This document shows, one piece after another, positions 6,764 to 16,883 of a stretch of 64,000 nucleotides of DNA. This DNA is from Alistipes sp. (lineage in GTDB: Bacteria; Bacteroidota; Bacteroidia; Bacteroidales; Rikenellaceae). The notes beneath the pieces were generated by a model. It searched no databases. It was not told the origin of the DNA and saw nothing but the letters and a program-made list of their open reading frames with translations. Both the position numbers and the translations under genes were made by a program. How positions within the stretch are numbered: the first letter of the stretch is position 1; each line of letters begins with the position of its first letter. The DNA is taken from positions 1 to 64,000 of the forward strand of contig JAFZFP010000005.1 in the NCBI GenBank assembly GCA_017555905.1. Direction: 5' to 3'.

Positions 6764-8107
6764 TTATCGTCTGCGAGGCATACCGCCACGCTTCATCTGC
6801 TTCATCTGCTGTTGTAGGCCACCGCCAGCCACGGTCTTCATCATCTTGCGAGTCTGCTCGAACTGCTTCAAGAGGCGGTTTACGTCGGCAACGGTAGTAC
6901 CCGAACCCTTGGCGATACGCTCTCTACGGCGAGCATTGATAATCTCTGGATTCTCGCGCTCCTCGGGGGTCATAGAGTCGATGATAGCCTCGGTCTGCTT
7001 GAAGGCATCATCTGGGATATCTACATCCTTGAGCATCTTACCCATACCCGGAATCATCGAAGCCAAGTCCTTGAGGTTACCCATCTTCTTGATCTGAGCA
7101 ATCTGGTCGCGGAAGTCGTTGAAGTTGAACTGGTTCTTGATGAGTTTCTTCTTGAGTTTGCGAGCCTGCTCCTCGTCGAACTGCTCCTGGGCGCGCTCAA
7201 CCAACGATACGACGTCACCCATACCGAGGATACGGTCGGCCATACGCTCTGGGTGGAAGACCATAAGGGCATCCATCTTCTCGCCCGAAGAGATGAACTT
7301 CAAAGGCTTGTTCACCACCGAGCGGATAGAGATAGCAGCACCACCACGGGTGTCACCATCGAGTTTGGTGAGAACGACACCGTCGAAGTCGAGGCGGTCG
7401 TTGAACTCCTTAGCGGTATTCACAGCATCCTGACCCGTCATAGCATCTACTACGAAGAGGGTCTCGGATGGGTTGATTGTAGCCTTGATATTGGTAATCT
7501 CCACCATCATTGCCTCGTCCACAGCCAAGCGACCTGCGGTATCGACGATAACGGTGTTGTAGCCCTTCTGACGTGCGTAGCCGATAGCGTTCTTAGCAAT
7601 CTCCACAGGGTTGTTGTTACCTGGCTCGGTATATACCTCTACGCCTACGGTTTCACCCAAAATCTTGAGCTGGTCAATAGCCGCTGGACGGTAGACGTCG
7701 CAGGCTACGAGCAACACCTGACGGCCCTTCTTGCTCTTGATGAAGGCTGCGAGTTTGCCTGAGAAGGTGGTCTTACCCGAACCCTGAAGACCTGCGATGA
7801 GGATTACTGCTGGGTTGCCTTCGAGGTTGATATCGGTAGCCGTGCCACCCATAAGGAGTGCCAACTCGTCGCGCACAATCTTTGTGAGCATCTGGCCTGG
7901 CTTAACTGAGGTAAGCACATCCTGTCCAAGAGCCTTCTGCTTCACGTCGTCGGTGAAGTTCTTGGCAACCTTATAACTTACGTCGGCATCGATGAGGGCT
8001 CGACGTATCTCTTTAAGGGTCTCGGCAACATTAATCTCGGTGATGCGACCCTCACCCTTGAGGATTTTAAACGATCGTTCGAGTTTCTCGGTTAGATTTT
8101 CAAACAT
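6764..8107 (-). CDS. ffh: Signal recognition particle GTPase Ffh
   Basis: A 447-residue protein component of the signal recognition particle, which binds signal sequences emerging from ribosomes and delivers them to FtsY. The N domain (1-90) is followed by the G domain with the P-loop GLQGSGKTT (106-114), DTAGR (189-193) and TKLDGD (247-252). The M domain (about 300-435) carries the RNA-binding GSGTTVADVNRLLKQFEQ region, and the Met-rich tail GGGLQQQMKQMKRGGMP fits signal-peptide binding. The length is normal. Its promoter box lies 43 bases upstream. Confidence 0.97.
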   Translation of the reverse strand: MFENLTEKLERSFKILKGEGRITEINVAETLKEIRRALIDADVSYKVAKNFTDDVKQKALGQDVLTSVKPGQMLTKIVRDELALLMGGTATDINLEGNPAVILIAGLQGSGKTTFSGKLAAFIKSKKGRQVLLVACDVYRPAAIDQLKILGETVGVEVYTEPGNNNPVEIAKNAIGYARQKGYNTVIVDTAGRLAVDEAMMVEITNIKATINPSETLFVVDAMTGQDAVNTAKEFNDRLDFDGVVLTKLDGDTRGGAAISIRSVVNKPLKFISSGEKMDALMVFHPERMADRILGMGDVVSLVERAQEQFDEEQARKLKKKLIKNQFNFNDFRDQIAQIKKMGNLKDLASMIPGMGKMLKDVDIPDDAFKQTEAIIDSMTPEERENPEIINARRRERIAKGSGTTVADVNRLLKQFEQTRKMMKTVAGGGLQQQMKQMKRGGMPRRR

Positions 8108-8149
8108 ATATCTTTGCTTTTAATTATTCTAAAGTTGGGTTAAACCGCG

Positions 8150-8157
8150 CAAAGGTA
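8150..8157 (-). promoter_or_regulatory. Promoter -7 box of ffh
   Basis: TACCTTTG on the minus strand, 43 bases before the ffh ATG. No matching -33 TTTG is seen. Confidence 0.55.
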
Positions 8158-8176
8158 ATAAATTTTATTTATTATC

Positions 8177-9655
8177 CTACTCCATAATGCTCTTATACCA
8201 CTCGGTCTGCTCCCAAAATGGGGTAAATACCTCGTTTGGAGCAGAGGTTGTGAGGCCCGAATAGACGAGTTCGTTGATGCGGTAGGTTCCCGCTCTGCCG
8301 TAGGCCGAATAGAACGTAGGCAGGGTAAACTTTGCAACCACGGTTTTGCGAATAGCGGTGTTGAACGTAGAGAGGGCGGTGCGGTCCGTGCCAGCGACAT
8401 TCACCCACTCGCCGAAGTCGTAGAAGTAGTGTGGGTCCTGACCCTCGTAGGTCTGTAGGTAGTTCTTGTCGTAATCGTAGACTGCGCTACGGAGTACCTC
8501 CTTGGTAGCCTCGGCCAATGGCTCCAACGTCGAGCAGTCGATGACGGCAACAGAGCCACAGCGTGAGTCACCTACATACTCGTCGCGGTAGAAGAGGTAG
8601 TAACTCTCGGCCGCCTTGATGTAGTTGGTTGTGCGACCCTCATCCTCGAAGAGGTAGGGTAGGGTGCGCTCGTAGGGGAAGCCACGACCCATAATCTCGC
8701 AGGGCGAGGCGATGATATAGTTCGCCGAGTTGCGCAAATCGTAGATAGCCTCTATGTTCGACATAAAGCAGGCGTCGAAGAGGATGTAGTCCATCTCGGT
8801 ATTCGAGAGGTTGATACCCTCGGCAATCTCGCTGATGTCCATCTGCACGTTATACTCTCCAAAGGCACGTGTGACCTCCGCTCCTGGGGCTGGAGTGAAT
8901 GGTGGAATACCTGCACTGAGGGTCGAGATGCCGGCACTGCCGTTGAGATAACTGCGTGGTACCCAGCCCTGACCGTGGCCCGCGAAGATGATGCCATAGC
9001 GCTCGGCAGGGGCGATATCTACAATCTTGGCGATATTCTCGCCGATGGTCTCCGACGTGATGCGAGAACCACTCAACGAGACCTTCTCGATGTCGATTTT
9101 GCGGTAAGTGCCACTCTCCGAATCGAAGCATATCTCGCCTATGTTGGCGGTGTACTTATCCTCCTGAAGCAGGTACATTACTCGGTTGTTGTTGCCGAGG
9201 ATGCCCTTGCGGATAGCGGTTTCGGCATCCTTTAGGTTGGTGTCGAAGTAGCGCTTGAGGCTGGTGCCGAAGAAGTAGAATATGAGTGTATGGTTGGCTG
9301 TGGTAGGAGGTATGCTATACTGCTTGAAACTCAGCGTAGCGCTCTTGTGGCCCGTAGCCGTGATGACGATATCTGTGGTGCGGTTGTAGCCACCGTTGTA
9401 CTCGACGTTGATTTTGAGCATACCCTCGGTGGTAGTATCTATGGTGAGCCACTCGGCCTCAGACGAGGCGCTGACCTTAACGTGTCTATTGCAATTAGGG
9501 TCGAGCGAGTAGGGTATCTCTACGCACTGCTCGTCGCAGGTGCAACTAACCTCGGTGGCGATGTCGAGGATGTAGGTTGGCTCACTCTTGTTGATACAGC
9601 CAACAAGGAGCAACACGGGAGCGAGTATGTAGAGGAGTTTGTGTAGTTTTCTCAT
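8177..9655 (-). CDS. Clostripain (C11) family peptidase lipoprotein with BACON domain
   Basis: A 492-residue predicted lipoprotein (lipobox LLVGC, Cys20). Residues about 28-112 form a BACON-type beta-sandwich (SSEAEWLTIDTTTEG, ending in SFKQYS), a domain common in Bacteroidota surface proteins. The rest is a caspase-fold C11 peptidase: the catalytic His is His227 in FAGHGQGW and the nucleophile is Cys296 in ILFDACFMSNIE, followed by IIASPCEIMGRGFPY. Clostripain relatives cleave after Arg or Lys and often activate other secreted toxins or hydrolases; this protein's substrate is unknown. It is monocistronic, with a consensus promoter just upstream. The cysteine-rich stretch CTCDEQC after the lipobox is unusual. 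Confidence 0.85.
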   Translation of the reverse strand: MRKLHKLLYILAPVLLLVGCINKSEPTYILDIATEVSCTCDEQCVEIPYSLDPNCNRHVKVSASSEAEWLTIDTTTEGMLKINVEYNGGYNRTTDIVITATGHKSATLSFKQYSIPPTTANHTLIFYFFGTSLKRYFDTNLKDAETAIRKGILGNNNRVMYLLQEDKYTANIGEICFDSESGTYRKIDIEKVSLSGSRITSETIGENIAKIVDIAPAERYGIIFAGHGQGWVPRSYLNGSAGISTLSAGIPPFTPAPGAEVTRAFGEYNVQMDISEIAEGINLSNTEMDYILFDACFMSNIEAIYDLRNSANYIIASPCEIMGRGFPYERTLPYLFEDEGRTTNYIKAAESYYLFYRDEYVGDSRCGSVAVIDCSTLEPLAEATKEVLRSAVYDYDKNYLQTYEGQDPHYFYDFGEWVNVAGTDRTALSTFNTAIRKTVVAKFTLPTFYSAYGRAGTYRINELVYSGLTTSAPNEVFTPFWEQTEWYKSIME

Positions 9656-9672
9656 TTTTGGAAATTTTGGCG

Positions 9673-9705
9673 CAAAGATAATAAAATTATCTTATATGCC
9701 ACAAA
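9673..9705 (-). promoter_or_regulatory. Promoter of the C11 peptidase gene
   Basis: TTTG (9705-9702), 21 bases, TATCTTTG (9680-9673), 17 bases before the start codon, which gives a very short leader. Confidence 0.75.
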
Positions 9706-9708
9706 AGT

Positions 9709-10467
9709 TTATCTGTATTCACGAGGTTTTAGGTTGTTGAACTGCCAAGTTCTGTCGCGCTTGAAGGTGACATCGTCGGGCTTGTTCCTGTAGACACGGC
9801 TATAGTCGAAGTAGTAGCCCTTGATGTTGTCGGCTGTCTTACGTAGCAGGGGTACGTACTCCGTCGAACGGCTGATGATGCGAGCCTCGCCATAGGCTAA
9901 CCCCTTGGATGCGAGGAGGTCGTAGGCGTGCGAGAACATAAGGATATGCCAGGGGGAGTCCTCCTTGAGACCCGTACCCGAGAGTTCTATGGCGTGGAGG
10001 ATACCCGTGAGGTGGTCGTAGTAGAGGCGCTCACGCTCGCTGTCGCCCAAGGCTCCATAGGCGTAGGCCAACATATTCAGCACCTTGGGGTTGAAGGGGT
10101 CTAACTCCATAGCCTCCACCCCGCACTCGATGAGTCGCTGGAGTTGGTAGACCGAGGGTTGCTCGGGGTCGATACCCGCCATAATGTCGAGCATATTGCT
10201 CAGCGCCCTGTTCTCGGCAAAGGGGCGGTAGTCCTCGTCGTAGAGGAAGCCGTAGTAGAGATAGTAGTAGCCCATCTCGTCTAATGGCTCGATGCCGTTG
10301 CGGTAGTTGAGCATTAGGTTGGTGTAGTAGTAGCGCGATGCTGTGTTGAGCGTATTAGCCAAGATATCCTCCTCCTCGGGGACTACAATGCGCTCTTGAG
10401 CCACTACGGGCATTGTCCATAGGAGCGATGCCACTGCCGTAAGAATAGTCGTTACAAACCTCTTCAT
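9709..10467 (-). CDS. DUF4919 domain-containing exported protein
   Basis: A 252-residue protein with a cleavable signal peptide (MKRFVTTILTAVASLLWTMPVVAQ). The mature part is largely alpha-helical and tetratricopeptide-like: repeated Tyr-rich helices such as ASRYYYTNLMLNYRNG and MGYYYLYYGFLYDEDY, then PFNPKVLNMLAYAYGALGDSERERLYYDHLTGIL, which looks like a TPR pair. This matches the Bacteroidota family DUF4919, whose function is unknown. It probably sits in the outer membrane or periplasm. It lies 37 bases after dapA with no promoter between, so it is likely the last gene of a ligA-dapA-DUF4919 operon. Confidence 0.75.
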   Translation of the reverse strand: MKRFVTTILTAVASLLWTMPVVAQERIVVPEEEDILANTLNTASRYYYTNLMLNYRNGIEPLDEMGYYYLYYGFLYDEDYRPFAENRALSNMLDIMAGIDPEQPSVYQLQRLIECGVEAMELDPFNPKVLNMLAYAYGALGDSERERLYYDHLTGILHAIELSGTGLKEDSPWHILMFSHAYDLLASKGLAYGEARIISRSTEYVPLLRKTADNIKGYYFDYSRVYRNKPDDVTFKRDRTWQFNNLKPREYR

Positions 10468-10504
10468 AATTTTGTTAGATTCCGTTTAAGAACCAACGCA
10501 CTGC

Positions 10505-11392
10505 CTATCGTAGTTGGTATCTTTGGATAGCACTTTTTGTGGCCTCTACCAACTCGTCGCTACCCTCGACCAACGGTAGGCGCACCTCTCTACGGGTGAT
10601 ACCATTCAACTCGGTCATAACCTTGACACTGGTGGGGTTACCCTCATAGAAGATGAGGCGGAGAGGCTCTGTGAACTCCTCCATCATAGCCTCGGCCTCC
10701 GAGAAGTTGCCCTCCATAGCCAGGTGTATGCAACGGCAGAAGCGCTCGGGGAAGCCATTAGCCGCTACCGAGATAACACCCTTACCGCCACGCTTGATGA
10801 GTTCTACGGTGATGCCGTCGTCGCCCGAAAGCACAAGGAACTCCTTGGGGCAACCATCCAAGATACGTTGCATCTGGTTGATATCTCCCGAAGCCTCCTT
10901 CACCGCCACGATACGCTCTGAGTCGTGGGCAAGGCGTAGGGTAGTCTCTGCGGTCATATTGACACCCGTACGACCAGGTACGTTGTAGATGATTACGGGT
11001 ACGGGAGAGGCCTCGGCAACGGCCATAAAGTGGCGGTAGATACCCTCCTGCGAAGGCTTGTTGTAGTAGGGTACGACGCTGAGGATAGCATCGGCACCCG
11101 AGAGGTCGAACGAGCGCAACTGCTCGACGAGGGCCTGCGTGTTGTTGTGGCCCATACCTGCTACGATGGGTACTCGCTTGGCGGTCTGCTTGACGATGAA
11201 GTCGAGAACCTCTTGGCGCTCCTCGAGCGAGAGGGTTGCGGTCTCGGCAGTAGAGCCGAGGGCAACGATATAGTCTACACCGCCCTCGATGACATACTCT
11301 ACCATTCGGCCAAGGGCCTCGTAATCTACCGAGTAGTTGTTGAAGGGGGTGATGAGGGCTACGCCCACACCCTGAATCTTATTCTGTATCAT
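10505..11392 (-). CDS. dapA: 4-hydroxy-tetrahydrodipicolinate synthase
   Basis: A 295-residue TIM-barrel aldolase that condenses pyruvate with aspartate semialdehyde, the first committed step of lysine and diaminopimelate synthesis. The Schiff-base lysine is Lys165 in IVAVKEASGD, the catalytic tyrosine is in IIYNVPGRTG (Tyr136), and GSTAETATLS (46-55) forms the substrate carboxylate site. The length is normal. It sits 35 bases downstream of ligA on the same strand, without a visible promoter, and is followed by the DUF4919 gene. Confidence 0.96.
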   Translation of the reverse strand: MIQNKIQGVGVALITPFNNYSVDYEALGRMVEYVIEGGVDYIVALGSTAETATLSLEERQEVLDFIVKQTAKRVPIVAGMGHNNTQALVEQLRSFDLSGADAILSVVPYYNKPSQEGIYRHFMAVAEASPVPVIIYNVPGRTGVNMTAETTLRLAHDSERIVAVKEASGDINQMQRILDGCPKEFLVLSGDDGITVELIKRGGKGVISVAANGFPERFCRCIHLAMEGNFSEAEAMMEEFTEPLRLIFYEGNPTSVKVMTELNGITRREVRLPLVEGSDELVEATKSAIQRYQLR

Positions 11393-11427
11393 AACGCGCT
11401 ATAACTCTTTAAATTAATACTCTGTGG

Positions 11428-13518
<2,091 letters not shown>

Positions 13519-13608
13519 CTACTATAGTATATAATACCGTGTAAAGGTACATAATTTGTTTGGAACAACGAAGAAAAATGAAAAAAATAAAAAAAATATT
13601 GGCCAATG

Positions 13609-13639
13609 TTTGCACATTATCAAAATGTGTTTACTTTTG
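13609..13639 (+). promoter_or_regulatory. Promoter of the acidic 103-residue protein gene
   Basis: TTTG (13609-13612), 19 bases, TACTTTTG (13632-13639), 40 bases before the ATG at 13680. Confidence 0.8.
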
Positions 13640-13679
13640 CGGAAAATTTCTGAAACTTTAAGACGTAATATACTTTTTT

Positions 13680-13991
13680 ATGGCTACTGATACCAAGAGA
13701 CGACTAATTACAAGTTTCCACAATTTGACCGCAGAACAGCAGGCAGAGGTTAAGGCGCTCTACCCATTGGGCTTTAGCGAGGTGATGACACGTTACGACA
13801 AGCCAGATGGCTCGTTCTTCTACACCGTACCTTACGAGACCGACGATACCTACTATATGGTAAAGATTGATGTTAAGGTCGATGATGGTCAGGACGACGA
13901 CAGCGATACTTACTACGACGAGGATGATTTGAAGGGTGCAGACGAGTATGCAGATACTCCATCAGACGACCCTGCCGACGACGACTTCTAA
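13680..13991 (+). CDS. Acidic conserved-type protein, 103 residues, unknown function
   Basis: A 103-residue soluble protein. The first 70 residues look like a small alpha/beta fold (ITSFHNLTAEQQAEVKALYP, then SFFYTVPYETDDTYYMVKIDVKVD), and the last 35 are a highly acidic, disordered tail rich in Asp (DDGQDDDSDTYYDEDDLKG to DPADDDF). I recall similar short acidic proteins in many Bacteroidota genomes but no function. It has its own consensus promoter and terminator, so it is a single-gene unit. The acidic tail could mimic nucleic acid or bind a basic partner; this is conjecture. Confidence 0.7.
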   Translation: MATDTKRRLITSFHNLTAEQQAEVKALYPLGFSEVMTRYDKPDGSFFYTVPYETDDTYYMVKIDVKVDDGQDDDSDTYYDEDDLKGADEYADTPSDDPADDDF

Positions 13992-14016
13992 AAAGTGGTA
14001 AACCATCCAAAAAATA

Positions 14017-14051
14017 TAGGGACTTTCCTTTAGCGGAGAGTCCCTAATTTT
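14017..14051 (+). terminator. Terminator after the acidic protein gene
   Basis: A 12-bp stem with one T-G pair (TAGGGACTTTCC / GGAGAGTCCCTA), a 6-base loop and then ATTTTAT. It lies 17 bases before the convergent small partner gene's stop. Confidence 0.8.
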
Positions 14052-14068
14052 ATCTCTATTGGTGTGGT

Positions 14069-14233
14069 CTATTCGCGGAGTAGTTCGTCGGGGGTGAGGC
14101 GCACTACCTCGCCATCGCGCACAACGACCAAGTCGCCATTATCCTTGCGGGTGCGCTCGATAAGGCGTCGCTGGGCTAAGAGGATGCCAGCGTCGATGCG
14201 GTCTTGAAGTTCTCGAATCTCAAACTCACTCAT
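14069..14233 (-). CDS. 54-residue protein coupled to the zeta-like kinase (candidate antitoxin/partner)
   Basis: A 54-residue protein (begins MSEFEIRELQDRIDAGIL, ends RLTPDELLRE), charged and mostly helical, with a central beta-strand pair DLVVVRDGEVVRL. Its ATG overlaps the end of the zeta-like gene: the sequence ATGAGTGA serves as its start and as that gene's stop, an 8-base overlap that implies translational coupling. The pairing suggests a toxin-antitoxin-like partner or a regulator of the kinase. The epsilon antitoxin of classical systems is about 90 residues and precedes zeta, so both size and order differ. I do not recognise the family, but the coupling makes it very likely a real gene. 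Confidence 0.75.
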   Translation of the reverse strand: MSEFEIRELQDRIDAGILLAQRRLIERTRKDNGDLVVVRDGEVVRLTPDELLRE

Positions 14234-14798
14234 AACTCAAAATTTTCTGATAAGCTAACGGATCTACAATCTCTTTTATTTCACTTTTCGAGCCATAAGC
14301 TATCTTTTTTACCCCTTGGGCGGTAGAGTTATCGTAGATGACCCAGTAGTCGCATATCGGAACGTATAGTTTGGTGAGGTTGCGCATACTGCTCTCGTAG
14401 CGACGACGGATGGTGTTGGTGGGTATGTTGTGACCACCGAGGCTCACGCGCTTTGCCACTCGCTCGATAGCCTGTTCTGGCGTAGGGAGCCAGAAGTAGA
14501 GCAACGAGACGAAGTAACCTCGTTCGTGGGCGCGGTCGATAAATTTCTGGTATGTACGTGTGGATAACGTGGTCTCGAAAGCGAAATCAGAACCCTCTTC
14601 CAACAGGTCGTTGATACGGCGGAGCATTAGTCGGCCCGCCTCGATGGCCATACTGTCGGGATTGAAGGGCGAGAGGCCTCGTGCAATCTCGTCGGCATTG
14701 ACAAACTCGTGGCAGTGTAACAACTCGGGCAACATCGTGTACGATGCTGTGGTCTTACCTGCGCCATTGCAACCTGCTATGATGTAGAGTTTCTGCAT
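14226..14798 (-). CDS. Zeta toxin-like P-loop kinase
   Basis: A 190-residue P-loop NTPase resembling zeta toxins and their chromosomal relatives, which phosphorylate UDP-N-acetylamino sugars or other small substrates. The Walker A motif is AGCNGAGKTT (residues 8-17); FVNADEIARGL (33-43) matches the catalytic 'N-A-D-x-I' segment; FETTLS (74-79) fits the substrate-binding strand; RVAKRVSLGGHNIP provides the arginine-rich lid. The short length, without an extended C-terminal toxin domain, fits the small Bacteroidota form. Its operon has a consensus promoter and a perfect inverted repeat at the transcription start, and includes the coupled 54-residue partner. A toxin role is inference. Confidence 0.85.
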   Translation of the reverse strand: MQKLYIIAGCNGAGKTTASYTMLPELLHCHEFVNADEIARGLSPFNPDSMAIEAGRLMLRRINDLLEEGSDFAFETTLSTRTYQKFIDRAHERGYFVSLLYFWLPTPEQAIERVAKRVSLGGHNIPTNTIRRRYESSMRNLTKLYVPICDYWVIYDNSTAQGVKKIAYGSKSEIKEIVDPLAYQKILSYE

Positions 14799-14805
14799 AG
14801 TATAA

Positions 14806-14828
14806 GCATAGCCCGTGGGAGGCTATGC
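14806..14828 (-). promoter_or_regulatory. Inverted-repeat operator at the zeta operon start
   Basis: The perfect 8-bp arms GCATAGCC and GGCTATGC enclose 7 bases. The site lies between the -7 box (14838-14831) and the ATG (14798), over the expected transcription start. It could be an operator for autoregulation or a 5' mRNA hairpin. Confidence 0.6.
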
Positions 14829-14830
14829 GA

Positions 14831-14862
14831 CAAAGATAATAATTTTTAGATTAACGACCAAA
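14831..14862 (-). promoter_or_regulatory. Promoter of the zeta-like operon
   Basis: TTTG (14862-14859), exactly 20 bases, TATCTTTG (14838-14831): a full consensus match, 32 bases before the ATG. Confidence 0.8.
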
Positions 14863-14865
14863 TTT

Positions 14866-15855
14866 TTACTCCTCGATTGGCTCGTTTCCTAAAAAGAGCA
14901 TTGTGTCCACTCCGTCGGCGTAGTCACTGAGGGTGGGGTATTGCGCTTGACCGAAGGGGATGGCATTGGGGAGGGGTAGGTGGCTGACAACACACTGAAT
15001 ACCATTGTGTTGCGCATCGAGCCAACGCTCTACCTCGGCGATGTCGTCGTAGCGGTAGAGGGCAACCTCGGCCAACGATGTGGGGAACTCCTTGCCCTCG
15101 ACCAAGAGGAAGGCAAGGTAGTCGTCGAAGGGCCTCTTCTGGATGGTGTAGAGGGCGCGACGCGAGCGTAGGTTGTTGCCGAGTTTGGGGTTGGTGGGCG
15201 CTGTGCGCGGAATATCTATCTCGGTGCCTCGTGGTGCGAAAATCAGGGATACCGAGCGACAGCCACTGCCCGAGTAGAGGGTGATATCCCTCATAAGTCC
15301 CTGCAACTCCGCCTCCGTCTCGGTGCCGTCGAGCAGAGCCACCGAGTGGCGACTGCCACGCAAGAGGGCGCGGGTCGTGGCGAAGTGGCGACGGAAGTAG
15401 TCGTTGGCCTCGTCGGAACCCGTGGCTATGGCGAGGTCGTACTGCTCCGTGGGGGCATAGGTGTAGATGGGGATGGAGGGCTCTATCTCCTTGAGCAAAT
15501 CGATGACGTAATCGGTCATAACCCTATCCTTGCTCGATGGCTTGACGTAGGCCGTGTGGCCACTGCAGAGGGTGCAGAGGAGGTCGAAAAAGCCGACTAA
15601 GGGGATGTTGCCCGCCATAATGATAGCCACACGCTTCGGGGTGGTGCAGATGCGGTAGCGAGAGAGCCACTCTTGGAGGGCCTCTTCCTTAAGCATAGTA
15701 GCGCGGATGGCCTCTACGGCAGTGGTGATCTCCGTGGGGGTGAACCACCCATTCTGGGCTACGGCCTCTGAGATTACCCTCTGTGAGGTGGGGGTATGGC
15801 CGAAGTCGCTGAGTCTTGCTCCGAGGGTGGAGAGTATGCCTACCATATCTAACAT
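14866..15855 (-). CDS. Acyl-CoA reductase (LuxC-type)
   Basis: A 329-residue aldehyde-dehydrogenase-fold protein of the LuxC family, which reduces acyl-CoA or acyl-thioesters to aldehydes with NAD(P)H. The nucleophile is Cys199 in LYSGSGCRSVS. AIIMAGNIPLVGFFDLLCTL (78-97) is the conserved cofactor-side motif and AYVKPSSKD follows. The short C-terminal part (NAIPFGQAQYPTLSDYADGVDTMLFL) is also typical. Bacteroidota copies lack lux partners; the native substrate is unknown. It starts eight bases after the thioredoxin-like lipoprotein gene, so the two are cotranscribed. Confidence 0.85.
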   Translation of the reverse strand: MLDMVGILSTLGARLSDFGHTPTSQRVISEAVAQNGWFTPTEITTAVEAIRATMLKEEALQEWLSRYRICTTPKRVAIIMAGNIPLVGFFDLLCTLCSGHTAYVKPSSKDRVMTDYVIDLLKEIEPSIPIYTYAPTEQYDLAIATGSDEANDYFRRHFATTRALLRGSRHSVALLDGTETEAELQGLMRDITLYSGSGCRSVSLIFAPRGTEIDIPRTAPTNPKLGNNLRSRRALYTIQKRPFDDYLAFLLVEGKEFPTSLAEVALYRYDDIAEVERWLDAQHNGIQCVVSHLPLPNAIPFGQAQYPTLSDYADGVDTMLFLGNEPIEE

Positions 15856-15863
15856 AGACTCAA

Positions 15864-16823
15864 TTACTTATTTGATTCCACTATGGCTATTGTGTTCTCT
15901 ATCTGAGCGACGCTCGTGCCATCCTTTATAAGCACTCGCTTCTTGGAATCGAGCAGGTAGAGCGAGGGGATGGCATTGAGGTTATAGAGGCGCTGGCTCG
16001 ATATTACGAGGCCGTCGTCGTAGCCCTTTATCCAGCGCTCGGGCATATCGTCGAGGTGGTCGCGCCAGGCGGTGAGGTCCGCGTCGGGGTAGAGCGAGAG
16101 TATCTGCACGGTGCCACGCTCCTGCATCTCGTTGAGTAGGGGCGAAGCGCAAATCTCCTCGGTAATCTCTCGGCACATAGGGCATCCTGGGTTGCTAAAC
16201 ATAAGGATTACATAATCGGCCCTAATGTCGTGAAGGTGAGCCTTCTTGCCGTTGGCTGTGGTGTAGACGAAGTCGTTGGCGATGTGCATAATGCGGTTCT
16301 GCTTGGCCAGGGCTAAGTCGAACTCGGGGGCTATGCGGTTGTACTCGTCCAAAAGGGGCGAGGCGAGGAGGGTCTCCAGTACGGGGATGTAGTACTCGTC
16401 GTTGCGCACGGGGGAGTTGGGGTCGTGGAGCACCACCTCCATAACCATAGCGAAGAAGTCGAGGGTGGGGCGGTGTGCCGAGGCGCGCGACATAAGGTTG
16501 CGCAGGAGTGAGTCGGCTTTATAGGGTGGGATGACGGTGACGTAGTCGCTCAGGGCGAAGATGATGTCCAAGGTGTCGTACTCCACTATGCGTTCGGGGC
16601 TGTCGAAGTCGAAGTCGTCCCAGTAGGTCGCCACCATATCCTCGTACTCTTGGAGTGTTGAGACGGAGTATATGTCGGGGCGACTGCGCTTCATCGTGCG
16701 AGTACCTGGGGCGTAGGTGGTCTCCTCGGAGGCCTCCTCGGTGGAGGGCTTAGGTGTTGAGCCACAACCCGTTGCTAAGGTTAGCGCAATGAGTATGAGG
16801 GTCGTATAGAGTATCTCTTTCAT
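15864..16823 (-). CDS. DUF5106/thioredoxin-like lipoprotein
   Basis: A 319-residue predicted lipoprotein (lipobox LATGC, Cys20). Residues about 45-180 form a helical region matching the DUF5106 type, found N-terminal to TlpA-like domains in Bacteroidota. Residues about 180-315 form a thioredoxin-fold domain with the active site GCPMC (Cys214 and Cys217), preceded by YVILMFSNP, and a cis-Pro segment NAIPSLYLLD. It probably acts as a periplasmic thiol-disulfide oxidoreductase, partner unknown. It lies just behind the argS terminator and no separate promoter is visible, so it may depend on readthrough. It is followed at eight bases by the acyl-CoA reductase gene. Confidence 0.8.
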   Translation of the reverse strand: MKEILYTTLILIALTLATGCGSTPKPSTEEASEETTYAPGTRTMKRSRPDIYSVSTLQEYEDMVATYWDDFDFDSPERIVEYDTLDIIFALSDYVTVIPPYKADSLLRNLMSRASAHRPTLDFFAMVMEVVLHDPNSPVRNDEYYIPVLETLLASPLLDEYNRIAPEFDLALAKQNRIMHIANDFVYTTANGKKAHLHDIRADYVILMFSNPGCPMCREITEEICASPLLNEMQERGTVQILSLYPDADLTAWRDHLDDMPERWIKGYDDGLVISSQRLYNLNAIPSLYLLDSKKRVLIKDGTSVAQIENTIAIVESNK

Positions 16824-16834
16824 AGCGTGGGGGT

Positions 16835-16873
16835 ATTAAAAAAGGAGTGCCCCGACTGGCGAAGCACTCCTTT
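16835..16873 (-). terminator. Terminator of argS
   Basis: The 10-bp arms AAAGGAGTGC and GCACTCCTTT (minus strand) enclose 13 bases and run into six T. The next gene's start is only 12 bases further. Confidence 0.85.
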
Positions 16874-16883
16874 AGGGGGTTGG

